A DNA stretch of 45,358 bases from contig JAAWAV010000031.1 of assembly GCA_022792335.1 (NCBI GenBank), forward strand, positions 1-45,358. Direction: 5' to 3'. This document shows, one piece after another, positions 1 through 8,705 of this stretch. This stretch comes from Lachnospiraceae bacterium. GTDB taxonomy: Bacteria > Bacillota > Clostridia > Lachnospirales > Lachnospiraceae. Made by a program: the position numbers and the translations under genes. The notes under the pieces are model-generated. The model was not told the origin of the DNA. It did no database searches and saw nothing but the letters and a program-made list of their open reading frames with translations. Position 1 is the first letter of the stretch. Every line of letters starts with the position of its first letter.

Positions 1-41
1 CCCATAATGGATGTCGTCCGCCCAAGCGTAGAAGAGTTTAA
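1..41 (+). CDS. rpsK: Ribosomal protein S11, C-terminal end (partial)
   Basis: The first 41 bases translate, in the frame starting at base 3, to [12 protein letters not shown] followed by a TAA stop at 39-41. This is the strongly conserved C-terminus of small-subunit protein S11. The gene begins upstream of the window. It lies 17 bp before rpsD, the usual order in the clostridial alpha operon (rpsM-rpsK-rpsD-rpoA-rplQ), which supports the call despite the short fragment. Confidence 0.9.
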   Translation, partial: HNGCRPPKRRRV

Positions 42-58
42 TTAGGAGGTGCAGAAAA

Positions 59-652
59 GTGGCAGTAGATAGAGTTCCTGTTCTTAAAAGATGCAGGTCC
101 CTCGGACTTGACCCGATTTACTTAGGAATCGATAAGAAATCAACAAGAGAATTAAGAAGAGCCAACAGAAAGATGAGTGAATACGGCCTTCAGCTTCGGG
201 AGAAGCAGAAAGCGAAATTCATTTACGGTGTATTGGAAAAACCTTTTAGAAATTATTATGCAAAAGCTTCCAGAATGAGAGGTATGGTCGGTGAAAACCT
301 GATGATCATGCTGGAGTCCAGACTGGATAATGTCCTGTTCCGGGCCGGTTTTGGAAGAACCAGAAAAGAGACGAGACAGATCGTGGATCACAAGCATGTG
401 CTCGTAAACGGCAAATGCGTGAATATTCCTTCCTACCTGGTAAAGGCGGGAGATGTCATCAGTATCAAGGAGAAGGTAAAAGATTCTCCCAGATACAAAG
501 ATATTCTGGAAGTGACAGGCGGAAGGCTGGTACCGGAATGGCTGGAGACAGACGCCGAGAACCTGACGGCTACCGTGAAGCAGCTTCCCACAAGAGAAAT
601 GATTGACGTGCCGGTAAACGAAATGCTGATCGTCGAGTTGTACTCCAAATAA
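59..652 (+). CDS. rpsD: 30S ribosomal protein S4
   Basis: S4 is a primary 16S rRNA binding protein that nucleates 30S assembly. The 197-residue product is the normal bacterial length. The N-terminal part (about 1-90) carries the S4 N-domain, and the S4 RNA-binding domain follows at about 88-150 ([11 protein letters not shown], then VNGK). The zinc-binding cysteine set of C+ type S4 proteins is absent, so this is the C- form. The start is GTG at 59, set by an AGGAGG at 44-49. Between rpsK and rpoA it is part of the alpha operon and probably co-transcribed. Confidence 0.97.
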   Translation: MAVDRVPVLKRCRSLGLDPIYLGIDKKSTRELRRANRKMSEYGLQLREKQKAKFIYGVLEKPFRNYYAKASRMRGMVGENLMIMLESRLDNVLFRAGFGRTRKETRQIVDHKHVLVNGKCVNIPSYLVKAGDVISIKEKVKDSPRYKDILEVTGGRLVPEWLETDAENLTATVKQLPTREMIDVPVNEMLIVELYSK

Positions 653-724
653 ACCATAAGGAATTAGGAGTGTCCGAATCTTTTTCGGCCCTCAGATTAA
701 TTACCCGGTAAGGAGGGCTTAATC

Positions 725-1684
725 GTGTTCGATTTTGAAAAACCCAATATCGAAATAGCTGAGATTTCAGAAGATAAAAAGTATGGAAGATTCGTCGTTG
801 AGCCTCTGGAGCGTGGTTACGGCACTACCCTGGGCAACTCTCTGAGGAGAATCATGCTCTCCTCACTGCCCGGAGCCGCCATCAGTCAGGTAAAGATTGA
901 CGGTGTGCTTCACGAGTTCAGTTCCATCCCCGGCGTCAAAGAGGATGTGACGGAAATCGTTATGAATCTGAAGAATCTGGCCATTCGAAATACCAGTGAG
1001 ACCAATGAACCGAAAACTGCTTATATTGAGTTTGAGGGGGAAGGCGTGGTAACCGGCGCAGATATTCAGGTGGATCAGGACATTGAGATTATCAACCCGG
1101 AACAGGTCATTGCCACTTTGAGCGGAGGCAGTGACTGTAAGCTTTACATGGAACTGACCATTACCAAAGGACGGGGCTATGTGAGCGCAGATAAAAATAA
1201 GAGCGAGGACTTACCCATTGGCGTGATCGCCATCGATTCCATTTATACGCCGATTGAGCGTGTGAATTTGGCGGTTGAAAACACCCGTGTGGGTCAGATT
1301 ACAGATTTTGATAAACTGACTCTGGATGTTTATACCAATGGAACCCTGGCTCCCGATGAGGCGGTGAGCCTCGCGGCGAAGGTTTTGAGCGAGCATTTAA
1401 ATCTTTTCATTGATCTTTCTGAGAATGCCAAGACTGCAGAGGTTATGGTGGAGAAGGAGGACAACGAAAAAGAAAAAGTGTTGGAAATGAACATTGACGA
1501 GCTGGAGCTGTCGGTTCGTTCCTACAACTGCCTGAAGCGGGCGGGCATCAATACTGTGGAGGAGCTGACGAACCGCACCTCCGAGGATATGATGAAGGTG
1601 AGAAACCTGGGCCGCAAGTCTCTGGAGGAAGTTCTTGGCAAGTTAAAAGAACTTGGTCTGGAATTAAATCCCAGCGACGAATAA
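725..1684 (+). CDS. rpoA: DNA-directed RNA polymerase subunit alpha
   Basis: This is the alpha subunit, whose dimer scaffolds assembly of beta and beta' and whose C-terminal domain contacts UP elements and activators. The 319-residue protein has the N-terminal dimerisation domain (about 1-230, with the conserved [14 protein letters not shown] near residue 30) and the C-terminal helix-hairpin-helix domain (about 250-310, [13 protein letters not shown] and [11 protein letters not shown]). The start is GTG at 725, placed by AAGGAGG at 710-716. It lies between rpsD and rplQ as expected. Confidence 0.98.
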   Translation: MFDFEKPNIEIAEISEDKKYGRFVVEPLERGYGTTLGNSLRRIMLSSLPGAAISQVKIDGVLHEFSSIPGVKEDVTEIVMNLKNLAIRNTSETNEPKTAYIEFEGEGVVTGADIQVDQDIEIINPEQVIATLSGGSDCKLYMELTITKGRGYVSADKNKSEDLPIGVIAIDSIYTPIERVNLAVENTRVGQITDFDKLTLDVYTNGTLAPDEAVSLAAKVLSEHLNLFIDLSENAKTAEVMVEKEDNEKEKVLEMNIDELELSVRSYNCLKRAGINTVEELTNRTSEDMMKVRNLGRKSLEEVLGKLKELGLELNPSDE

Positions 1685-1852
1685 GGCGCATCAGCAGGAA
1701 AACAAGCGCGAAGAGCGTGAATATTTGTTTTCACTTGATGGGCTCGCGACAGACTCTCAGGTCTGGAGCTAACACATTATGGAATAAAAAGCAGACGGTC
1801 AGTAAGCCCGAAGATGCATGGCGGTCTGTTCCACAAATGGAGGAAAAATATC

Positions 1853-2389
1853 ATGGCAGGTTATAGAAAACTTGGAAGGACTTCAAGCCAGAGAAAGGCG
1901 CTGTTGCGCAATCAGGTGACGAACCTTCTGTATCATGGCAGGATCGTGACTACTGAGGCAAAGGCAAAAGAGATCCGTAAGATCGCTGAGAAGCTGATTG
2001 CCATGGCGGTGAAGGAAAAGGACAATTTTGAAGAAGTTACTGTGACGGCAAAGGTTGCAAGAAAAGATAAAGATGGTAAGAGAGTCAAAGAGGTTGTAGA
2101 TGGTAAGAAGGTTACTGTATACGACGAAGTGCAGAAAACCATCAAAAAGGATATGCCCAGCCGGCTTCATGTCCGCCGTCAGATGTTAAAGGTGCTTTAT
2201 CCGGTGACAGAAGTTCCGAAGGAAGTAGCCGGACGCAAGAGAAATACCAAGGCGGTGGATATGCCCAAGAAGCTGTTTGAGGAAATCGCACCCAAGTATG
2301 TGGACCGCAAGGGTGGTTATACCAGGATCGTGAAGATTGGCCAGAGAAAAGGCGACGCTGCAATGGAAGTACTGATTGAGCTGGTATAA
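1853..2389 (+). CDS. rplQ: 50S ribosomal protein L17, extended form
   Basis: L17 is a large-subunit protein near the exit tunnel. The start chosen is ATG 1853, preceded by GGAGG at 1839-1843; an in-frame upstream start at 1814 lacks such a site. The 178-residue product begins MAGYRKLGRTSSQRKALLRN, the classic L17 N-terminus, and ends in the conserved GGYTRIVKIGQRKGDAA segment. It is about 50 residues longer than the 113-127 residues usual for the family. The extra part is a charged insertion at about 54-105 (KVARKDKDGKRVKEVV). It is the last gene of the alpha operon and is followed by a terminator. Confidence 0.96.
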   Translation: MAGYRKLGRTSSQRKALLRNQVTNLLYHGRIVTTEAKAKEIRKIAEKLIAMAVKEKDNFEEVTVTAKVARKDKDGKRVKEVVDGKKVTVYDEVQKTIKKDMPSRLHVRRQMLKVLYPVTEVPKEVAGRKRNTKAVDMPKKLFEEIAPKYVDRKGGYTRIVKIGQRKGDAAMEVLIELV

Positions 2390-2401
2390 TTAGAATAAAA
2401 G

Positions 2402-2459
2402 AAAAGGGTTGTCTCAAAGCAGTCGGATTTTTGATCTGACTGCTTTGGCGGCCCTTTTT
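2402..2459 (+). terminator. Rho-independent terminator of the alpha operon
   Basis: A 9-bp perfect stem, AAAGCAGTC (2416-2424) with GACTGCTTT (2438-2446), is nested inside an outer AAAAGGG (2402-2408) / CCCTTTTT (2452-2459) pairing that ends in a T run. It lies 12 bp after rplQ and ends the ribosomal transcript before the opposite-strand gene. Confidence 0.88.
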
Positions 2460-2479
2460 AGCGGTTTTACCGGGATTTT

Positions 2480-2851
2480 TTATTTGTGATAAAACAGGTG
2501 CTCTTTCATGAGCTCTGTGAACAGCGCTTCTGCTGTCCAGAAAATATTATGGGAAGTGACGACTGCCTTAAGGCCGATGGCTGGAAGGGCAGTTTTTTTG
2601 TATTCTGCCAGGAAAGCGTCTATCCGTGCGGAATCCATACCGGAAAAGACCAGCATTTCTGCCGGAAACGGGGATTTACCATAGACGACATTCTCTTTTG
2701 AAAAACCTGTGATACCGGCCAGATATCCCAGCTTTTGTCCATAATTTTTTACAGGAACTTCGATGTTCTGAATCTCAAGCCTTTGACAGATTTTTTCTAC
2801 AGCAATTTCTTTTTCCTGTTCTAACTGAAACGTCAGTATTGTCTGAGCCAT
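2480..2851 (-). CDS. DUF3783 family protein
   Basis: Small soluble protein of 123 residues, function unknown. The C-terminal half (EMLVFSGMDSARIDAFL, then LKAVVTSHNIFW and ELMKEH) matches what I recall of DUF3783, common in Lachnospiraceae. ATG at 2851 is preferred because a good AAGGAG (complement of 2861-2866) lies 9 nt upstream. A longer in-frame version begins at 2974 but would overlap the neighbouring MATE gene and has no comparable site. No membrane segment or known catalytic motif is visible. It follows the MATE gene on the same strand after about 120 bp, so co-transcription is possible. Confidence 0.75.
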   Translation of the reverse strand: MAQTILTFQLEQEKEIAVEKICQRLEIQNIEVPVKNYGQKLGYLAGITGFSKENVVYGKSPFPAEMLVFSGMDSARIDAFLAEYKKTALPAIGLKAVVTSHNIFWTAEALFTELMKEHLFYHK

Positions 2852-2970
2852 ATGTGTTTTCTCCTTTCCTACTTTTTCAGTATACCTGAAACAGATAGAA
2901 ATGACAACAGGGGGACTTACCAGGGCTTTTATAAAGTTCAGAATTTTAGTCTGCTGAGGCTGGTAGAAAA

Positions 2971-4308
2971 TCAATATCCATATCGTTTGCGATATTTGAG
3001 AAGCAGCGCTACCGCCATAATTGTTCCAAGTAGTTCAGCCACTGGGGTGGCCAGCCATACGCCCATGACACCGCCTAGGAGGACGGGCAGCAGCTGGATG
3101 GAAGCGACGGTGAACAGAAAGGACCTGGAAAATGCCAGAATAGCGGATACGACCCCGTTGGACAGCGCGGTAAACATCCCGCTGGCGAAAGTATTTAAGC
3201 CTACAAACAGCAGAGCCAGGGAGCAGAACCGATTTCCGACCACTGCCAGTTCATAGACTGGGCTTTCCGGGCTGGTAAAAATACGGACCAGCGGGGTAGT
3301 AGCCAGAATGGAGACGACGGTGCAAAGTAGGGAGGCCCCCACAAGAAAACGAATACTAAAGGAGATCAGTTTTTTTAGTTTTTCATGGTTCTCTTCCCCA
3401 TGGTAGTAGCTGATCATGGGAGCCACCCCGTAGGAGTAGCCGATAAACAGAGCGCTGACGAACATAAGAACATACATGATAATGGTGATGGCGGCTACAC
3501 CGTCCTCGCCAACATACTGCAACATGGCCAGATTGAACAACAGCGTGGTGATACCGGAAACCAGAGCGGTGGCCAGCTCCGAGAGTCCGTTGGTGGCGGC
3601 ATGAAAGAGTACTCTGCCACGGAAAACAGGCTTTTGGAAGTGAAGTAGGTTCTTTTTTCTGCAAAAGACCAGAAAACCCACTACGGCAGTGATCGAATAT
3701 CCCAGGCCGGTGGCGACGGCCGCGCCTCGGATACCAAGGCCAGCCAGAGAAATAAAAAGATAGTCCAGTATGATATTGGCTACGCCTCCCGCTATTGTGC
3801 AGATGAGAGAGAGCCTGGACTTATCTGCAGCGATCAGGTAGAGGGAGAAGTTATACATAAGCAGAATAGGAATGGTAAAAATCAGATAATTGCTCAAATA
3901 GGCGCGACAGTAGGAGAAGATCTCCGGAGACAAGTCCATTGCAGCCAGGAGTTTGTCCATCAAAGAGTAACCCAATGTCATCATGACGGCTCCCACGACG
4001 GCATTGGCCAGGATCAGCATGGTAAAATCCTGGCGGGCCTCTCGCTCCTTTTGTTCTCCCATTTTTTTCATGACTACGGCGCTGCCTCCAGTGGCCAGCA
4101 TCCCAGACACTGCCGTAATCAGACCGATAGCCGGAGCTGTGAGATTGATGGCAGACAGAGCGTCGGTGCCGATGAGATTGGAGACGAACAGACCGTCCAC
4201 CATGGTATAGAAGGTGTTGAATACTGTCATAATAATGGTGGGAAAGGCAAAACGCAGGATATTTTTACCTGTGACCGGAAGGTGGTAAGAGTTTAATTTG
4301 TTTTCCAT
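2971..4308 (-). CDS. MATE family multidrug/Na+ antiporter
   Basis: Membrane exporter of the multidrug and toxic compound extrusion family, which couples drug efflux to Na+ or H+. The 445 residues are highly hydrophobic and consistent with 12 transmembrane segments in two related halves. The N-terminal region (FAFPTIIMTVFNTFYTMVDG, then GTDALSAINL) is typical of MATE proteins. ATG 4308 is preceded by AGGAGG (complement of 4317-4322). It diverges from a MerR-type regulator, and its promoter has the long spacer typical of MerR-activated genes, so drug-inducible expression is likely. The substrate cannot be told from sequence. Confidence 0.93.
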   Translation of the reverse strand: MENKLNSYHLPVTGKNILRFAFPTIIMTVFNTFYTMVDGLFVSNLIGTDALSAINLTAPAIGLITAVSGMLATGGSAVVMKKMGEQKEREARQDFTMLILANAVVGAVMMTLGYSLMDKLLAAMDLSPEIFSYCRAYLSNYLIFTIPILLMYNFSLYLIAADKSRLSLICTIAGGVANIILDYLFISLAGLGIRGAAVATGLGYSITAVVGFLVFCRKKNLLHFQKPVFRGRVLFHAATNGLSELATALVSGITTLLFNLAMLQYVGEDGVAAITIIMYVLMFVSALFIGYSYGVAPMISYYHGEENHEKLKKLISFSIRFLVGASLLCTVVSILATTPLVRIFTSPESPVYELAVVGNRFCSLALLFVGLNTFASGMFTALSNGVVSAILAFSRSFLFTVASIQLLPVLLGGVMGVWLATPVAELLGTIMAVALLLKYRKRYGY

Positions 4309-4343
4309 ATGAAGAACCTCCTGTTTTATTTGATCCTCTGGGC

Positions 4344-4398
4344 TTGCAGGAATCTTAGATAAGAGGTATCATAAAGGATGTGGTCGCCACACAGTCAA
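4344..4398. promoter_or_regulatory. Overlapping divergent promoters with a MerR-type operator
   Basis: On the minus strand TTGACT (complement of 4393-4398) and TATGAT (complement of 4368-4373) are 19 bp apart, the over-long spacer typical of MerR-activated promoters; it drives the MATE gene. Centred in that spacer is a perfect dyad, TGTGG-TCG-CCACA (4379-4391), the expected operator. On the plus strand TTGCAG (4344-4349), 17 bp, TATCAT (4367-4372) would drive the regulator; the two -10 boxes overlap. Bases seen directly; function inferred. Confidence 0.72.
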
Positions 4399-4430
4399 GG
4401 GTTATTTTACAAATAGGGGGATTTATTTTT

Positions 4431-5273
4431 ATGAAACGGGACCATCACTGGCTGACATCCGGCGCATTTGCTGTTTTTTGCGGTACGACGAAAGAAACTT
4501 TGCGACATTATAAAAATATGGGGCTGCTGTCCCCGGTTCACCGGGGGGACAACGGCTATTTTTATTATGACATGGAACAGTTCTATGATTTTTATGCGAT
4601 TTCCATCTTTCGCCAGACTGGGACGCCGCTGGAGAAAATCCGTCTCTGCCTGCAGGGGCAGGATGTATCTGAAACGCTGAGCCTGTTGCAGGAACAGCAG
4701 GATCGCCTGGAGACAGAGCGAAAAAAGCTGGAGCAGATGGAATTTGTACTCTCCGGCGCCATGCGCAATCTGGAACTGGGCGCTGTCCCGGATATGGTTC
4801 CACAGATAGCTTTTTTTGAACAGGAACATTTGCTGGCGCTTCCGGTGGAGGAGTTGGAGGGAGTGGTGCCTTTGACGGCCGGGGAGGATGAGCGGCTGAT
4901 TGTGGTACTGGAGCAGTGCCTGGCGCTCTGCCGTCAGCACGGGGTACAGACAGATTTTCAATTGGGGGCTATCCATTCGTCCGACGGACAGGCGGGGCCG
5001 GGAGATATCAGTCACCTCTATATTCGGGTGAAGGAAAAAGCAGATTCTCCCTATTATATAGAAAAACCTGCTGGGGAGTATGTGCATCTGTGCTGTCGGG
5101 GGAAATGGGATATCTCTGAAGGCTATGGAGTTCTAAGAAAATATATCCTGGAACAGAATCTGAAAACCACGGGGGATTTCTATGCCTGTGATCTGGCCGG
5201 ATTCATTCTAAACGGCGTGGAGAAAAACGCAGCATCTATGATTTCAGCGAGGCTATGTCATAGCGAGAAATAA
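4431..5273 (+). CDS. MerR family transcriptional regulator with effector-binding domain
   Basis: One-component regulator, 280 residues from ATG 4431 (AGGGGGA at 4415-4421). Residues 1-75 form the winged-helix MerR DNA-binding domain (TTKETLRHYKNMGLLSP, then GYFYYD), followed by a coiled coil at about 85-115 (LLQEQQDRLETERKKLEQM). The remainder resembles a GyrI/BmrR-like ligand-binding domain, as in multidrug-sensing regulators. An in-frame start at 4380 would extend it 17 residues but lacks a ribosome site and lies inside the operator. It diverges from the MATE gene and probably activates it by realigning the 19-bp-spaced promoter. Confidence 0.9.
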   Translation: MKRDHHWLTSGAFAVFCGTTKETLRHYKNMGLLSPVHRGDNGYFYYDMEQFYDFYAISIFRQTGTPLEKIRLCLQGQDVSETLSLLQEQQDRLETERKKLEQMEFVLSGAMRNLELGAVPDMVPQIAFFEQEHLLALPVEELEGVVPLTAGEDERLIVVLEQCLALCRQHGVQTDFQLGAIHSSDGQAGPGDISHLYIRVKEKADSPYYIEKPAGEYVHLCCRGKWDISEGYGVLRKYILEQNLKTTGDFYACDLAGFILNGVEKNAASMISARLCHSEK

Positions 5274-5418
5274 TTCTGGCTTATGGAAAAGATTTTAGGA
5301 ATCAGATATACGACTGGGAGCGAGAGTGTCCTTGCCAATCGGCGATATTGCAGGAAAATAAAATGCCGTGCCATCCCCAAAATCGACGTGTGCCGCCCTT
5401 TCTCCGCGCCGTTTCTTT

Positions 5419-5973
5419 TCAGAAGAGCTGGACTGCCAGGCAGGCGCCGCCGCAAAGAAGCATGGTGAGAATCGGATTACACCGAAATTTCCGGAGAGCA
5501 AGAAAAGCCGCCAGAAAAAGAGAGAGGCCGATCCAGTCTATATGGGAAAAGGCGGCGGATTCTCCTCCAAAGACGACCGTCCGTAGGATGGAAAATCCGG
5601 CAGCGGCAATCAGAGCGACGACGGCGGGCCGGAGACTGGACAGTATCTGTTGCAGAGCAGAAACATTTTTATATCGCTGATAAATCCAAAAAAGGAATGA
5701 GAGAATCAGACAGGAGGGCAGAATGCATCCAAGGGTGGCGACGATAGCGCCTGGAATACCTGCGATCCGGATACCGACAAAGGTGGCAGAATTGACAGCC
5801 ATGGGGCCGGGAGTCATTTCGGCGATAGTGATCAGATCTGTAAATTCTCGCATGGTCAGCCAACCGGTTTTCTGGACCACCTGATTTTGGATTAGAGGCA
5901 TGGCGGCATAACCGCCTCCAATGCTGAACAGACCGATTTGCAGAAAACTGAGAAATAATTGTAAATAGATCAT
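5419..5973 (-). CDS. chrA: Chromate transporter family protein, half-size (second subunit)
   Basis: Integral membrane protein of the CHR family, 184 residues, the short-chain form that usually works as a pair. The N-terminal signature is clear (SIGGGYAAMPLI, then IAEMTPGPMAVNSATFVG). Its ATG overlaps the stop of the upstream partner by 4 bp (ATGA at 5970-5973), so the two are translationally coupled and probably form a heterodimer. Chromate export is known for some members, but in anaerobic gut bacteria the physiological substrate is unknown. Confidence 0.9.
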   Translation of the reverse strand: MIYLQLFLSFLQIGLFSIGGGYAAMPLIQNQVVQKTGWLTMREFTDLITIAEMTPGPMAVNSATFVGIRIAGIPGAIVATLGCILPSCLILSFLFWIYQRYKNVSALQQILSSLRPAVVALIAAAGFSILRTVVFGGESAAFSHIDWIGLSLFLAAFLALRKFRCNPILTMLLCGGACLAVQLF

Positions 5974-6548
5974 TTTTGGCGCTTCTCCTTTCTGTGGCTG
6001 ACAAGTCCCAGAATGATTCCGACGCCGGCCGCCGACAGGATGATGTAAATGACATTAATATGGAAGAAAAAGGTCGCGACAAAGGCAACTACCATAAGAA
6101 GCAGCTCCACCGGACGCTTTCGTTTCCAGATACCTGAGGCCAGAGTGCAGACCACATCCAGAATCACAGCAGCGACTCCTGCCTGCATGCCTCTCAGCAT
6201 CAGCGCCACATAAGGGTTCGCGGCAAACATCCGATAGAAAAAGGAGATGACAGAGAGAATGGAGATGGGAGGGAGAATGGTCCCCAAAACGGCCGCCAGC
6301 ATACCGACAAAACCGGCCATCTTCCAACCGACTAAAATTGCGGCGTTGACAGCAATAGCGCCCGGAGAGGACTGAGCCAGAGCAGTCAGGTCCAGCATTT
6401 CCTCTTCGTCCATCCAGTGGAACTCGTCCACAAACTTCCGCTTCATAAAAGTGACAATGACAAAGCCGCCGCCAAAGGTAACGGCGCTGATAGAGAGCAT
6501 GGTGAAAAACAGTTTTGACAAAATATTATATTTAGATGTTGTGTGCAT
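5970..6548 (-). CDS. chrA: Chromate transporter family protein, half-size (first subunit)
   Basis: First of a pair of short-chain CHR proteins. The start is taken at ATG 6548, giving 192 residues beginning MHTTSKYNILSKLFF; an upstream in-frame extension to 6677 is not hydrophobic and unlike the family. A weak GAAAGG (complement of 6557-6562) precedes the start. The CHR signature is present (AVTFGGGFVIVTFMKRKFV, then ALAQSSPGAIAVNAAILVG). The two subunits share this motif but are only distantly similar, as expected for an antiparallel pair. It is divergent from the glycine riboswitch locus. Confidence 0.9.
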   Translation of the reverse strand: MHTTSKYNILSKLFFTMLSISAVTFGGGFVIVTFMKRKFVDEFHWMDEEEMLDLTALAQSSPGAIAVNAAILVGWKMAGFVGMLAAVLGTILPPISILSVISFFYRMFAANPYVALMLRGMQAGVAAVILDVVCTLASGIWKRKRPVELLLMVVAFVATFFFHINVIYIILSAAGVGIILGLVSHRKEKRQK

Positions 6549-6749
6549 GAGAGGGACCTTTCTGATGAGACAAAGGAACGGTAGAAGCAAATACCGTTTG
6601 GGAATGTTGTTTTCCGACCTTTTCGTTCCAGGGTGAGCATATACTTTTAGTTTAGTAAAAGATATGAAAAAATTCAATAGAAAAAAGAAGGTATAAATAA
6701 AGAAAAGATACTAATGAAAGAAATAACCCAAAGGAAAAGAATTTAAGAC

Positions 6750-6778
6750 TTGCGTTTTTCCCTGTGATATGCTACTGT
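6750..6778 (+). promoter_or_regulatory. Candidate promoter of the riboswitch-AGCS transcript
   Basis: TTGCGT (6750-6755), 17-bp spacer, TACTGT (6773-6778). A start near 6785 would place the first transcribed base at the hairpin that opens the riboswitch region. The match to consensus is moderate. Confidence 0.5.
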
Positions 6779-6784
6779 AATACA

Positions 6785-6912
6785 GTCGGCGTGGCCGACA
6801 CTCTGGAGAGTCTTTCCGCGGGCGGACGTGCCTGCAGGGGAAGCGCCGAAGGTGTAAAGCGGTTCCGTTTGGAAATAAAATGGAACTGTATATCTCTCAG
6901 GCAAAAGGACAG
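6785..6912 (+). ncRNA. Glycine riboswitch
   Basis: The conserved glycine aptamer elements are present in order: CTCTGGAGAG (6801-6810), GCCGAAGG (6845-6852), and CTCTCAGGCAAAAGGACAG (6894-6912). Only one full aptamer is seen. A perfect hairpin GTCGGC-GTG-GCCGAC (6785-6799) sits directly upstream and may be the partner (ghost) helix of a singlet riboswitch. It precedes a terminator hairpin and then an AGCS-type symporter gene, which fits known control of glycine/alanine transport. Whether glycine turns expression on or off cannot be read with certainty. Confidence 0.9.
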
Positions 6913-6931
6913 GGCAGGTGTTCGACTCTTT

Positions 6932-6965
6932 AGAGGGCTGATTTTTATCAGCTCTTTCTTTTTTT
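6932..6965 (+). terminator. Riboswitch expression-platform terminator
   Basis: AGAGGGCTGAT (6932-6942) pairs with ATCAGCTCTTT (6947-6957) around a four-base loop and is followed by a T-rich run to about 6965. It lies 20 bp after the glycine aptamer and 88 bp before the symporter start, the place of a transcription-attenuation switch. Confidence 0.82.
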
Positions 6966-7052
6966 GCCACACAGTCCCAAGATTCTTTTTTGCAGAAGAA
7001 GCTCTCCGGGGCAGATTGCCATTTAAAGACAGGAGAAAGAGGAGAAAAAGCG

Positions 7053-8420
7053 ATGTTATCAATGGTGAATAAAGCGAATGATTTTTTATGGAATGTGCTT
7101 TTAATTGTAGTGTTATGCGGCACGGGGATTTTCTTTACCATTCGTCTGAAATTTATTCAGATACGGAAATTCGGCGAGGGTTGCAAGCTGGTATTTGGGC
7201 ATATGAGTTTGAAAGGGAACAGGAGCGGGAAGGGGGAAATGACGCCGTTCCAGTCGCTGGCGACTGCCATTGCGGCGCAGGTGGGAACCGGAAACCTGGC
7301 CGGGGCGGCCACAGCTCTTCTCGGAGGCGGCCCGGGAGCTATTTTCTGGATGTGGGTGTCGGCGTTTTTCGGCATGGCGACCATTTATGCCGAGGCATCT
7401 TTGGCCCAACAGTATAAGACGGTCATGGACGGAGAGGTGACAGGCGGCCCGATTTACTATATAAAAGCAGTTTTTAAAGGAAGGGGCGGAAAAATTCTGG
7501 CCGGAATTTTTGCGCTGCTGGTCATTCTGGCTCTGGGTTTCATGGGAAATATGGTTCAGTCCAATTCCATTGGCGACGCCTTTTCCAAGGTGTTTGAAGC
7601 CAGAAATATAAGCATTTCACCTGTTATTATCGGAATCGTACTGGCGGTATTTGCCGGATTCATTTTTATCGGCGGTACTTCCAGACTGGCGGCAGTGGTA
7701 GAAAAGATTGTACCTTTTATGGCCGGAATCTATATTATAGGAAGCCTTATCTTGATTTTTTCCAATATTTCTCAGATCCCTGTTGCATTCCGGATGATTT
7801 TTGTGGGAGCGTTTCATCCAAAAGCAGTCCTGGGGGCAGGAGCGGGAATCGCGGTCCGGGAAGCCCTCCGGTTTGGAGTGGCGAGAGGGTTGTTTTCCAA
7901 TGAAGCCGGAATGGGATCCACGCCTCATGCCCACGCCAGAGCCACGGCCAAAAATCCTCATGAGCAGGGACTGACAGCCATGATCAGCGTATTCATTGAT
8001 ACATTTATAATTTTGAATCTGACTGTATTTTCCATTTTGACTTCCGGCGTCTTAGACAGTGGTGAGTCAGGAGTAGCGCTTACCCAGGCGGCTTTCCTTG
8101 CTGGATTTGGCAGCGTTGGAGATATTTTTGTGGCGGTGTGTCTGCTGTTTTTTGCTTTTTCTACGATTCTTGGCTGGCATTTCTTTGGGGAGATTAATGC
8201 AAAATATCTGTTTGGGAAACAGGGGGCGAAGCTTTATTCTCTGTTGGTACTGGCGTTTATCATCACAGGTTCCGCTCTGAAGGTGGACCTGGTCTGGTCC
8301 CTGGCAGATTTTTTCAACGGTCTGATGGTGCTCCCCAACGCTCTGGCTCTTTTGGCTCTCAGCGGGACGGTTGCGGGAATCTGCAAAAAATTTTCTATGA
8401 AAGCAGGCCCTCGACTTTAA
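7053..8420 (+). CDS. AGCS family sodium:alanine/glycine symporter
   Basis: Sodium-coupled amino-acid carrier (alanine or glycine) of the inner membrane, 455 residues with about 10-11 hydrophobic segments. Family marks include the GTGNLAG(A)A(T)A block near residue 85 and RGLFSNEAGMGSTPHAHA near residue 275. The start is ATG 7053, preceded by AGGAG at 7040-7044. An in-frame start at 6990 would overlap the leader and lacks a site. The glycine riboswitch upstream argues that glycine is a physiological substrate. Confidence 0.95.
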   Translation: MLSMVNKANDFLWNVLLIVVLCGTGIFFTIRLKFIQIRKFGEGCKLVFGHMSLKGNRSGKGEMTPFQSLATAIAAQVGTGNLAGAATALLGGGPGAIFWMWVSAFFGMATIYAEASLAQQYKTVMDGEVTGGPIYYIKAVFKGRGGKILAGIFALLVILALGFMGNMVQSNSIGDAFSKVFEARNISISPVIIGIVLAVFAGFIFIGGTSRLAAVVEKIVPFMAGIYIIGSLILIFSNISQIPVAFRMIFVGAFHPKAVLGAGAGIAVREALRFGVARGLFSNEAGMGSTPHAHARATAKNPHEQGLTAMISVFIDTFIILNLTVFSILTSGVLDSGESGVALTQAAFLAGFGSVGDIFVAVCLLFFAFSTILGWHFFGEINAKYLFGKQGAKLYSLLVLAFIITGSALKVDLVWSLADFFNGLMVLPNALALLALSGTVAGICKKFSMKAGPRL

Positions 8421-8578
8421 AGCCTTTCTGTCTTTTATAAATTCGGAAAAATCAGTTCCTTCCAAATGTGGCATGTTTCTGATGCAAAACTTTTCGGGGG
8501 TGTTTCAGGAGGAAGGGACCTTTTTTCGAATATTCCCGTAAATACGGAGAAATCAAGAAACTTAAAGACTATGAATCC

Positions 8579-8607
8579 TTGACGTTTGGCAGATTCTGTG
8601 GTATAGT
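8579..8607 (+). promoter_or_regulatory. Promoter of the rpmG-secE-nusG operon
   Basis: TTGACG (8579-8584), exactly 17 bp, TATAGT (8602-8607): a near-consensus sigma-A promoter about 100 bp before rpmG. The 285-bp gap from the symporter also holds a possible long-loop hairpin, GTTCCTTCC (8455-8463) with GGAAGGGAC (8511-8519), followed by six T; this may be the symporter terminator. Confidence 0.8.
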
Positions 8608-8705
8608 TGATAGGCGTATGGAAGCGGAGGGCTCTTTTTTTTTGTCTTATTATATTAAGGAAAAGCAGCCCCAATTACAAAAAAATAATAACGGAGGTGG
8701 AAGTT

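Noticed and set aside
4407..5087. Long minus-strand frame opposite the MerR gene
   Set aside because: It is the antisense shadow of a well-supported MerR coding sequence and has no family features or ribosome site.
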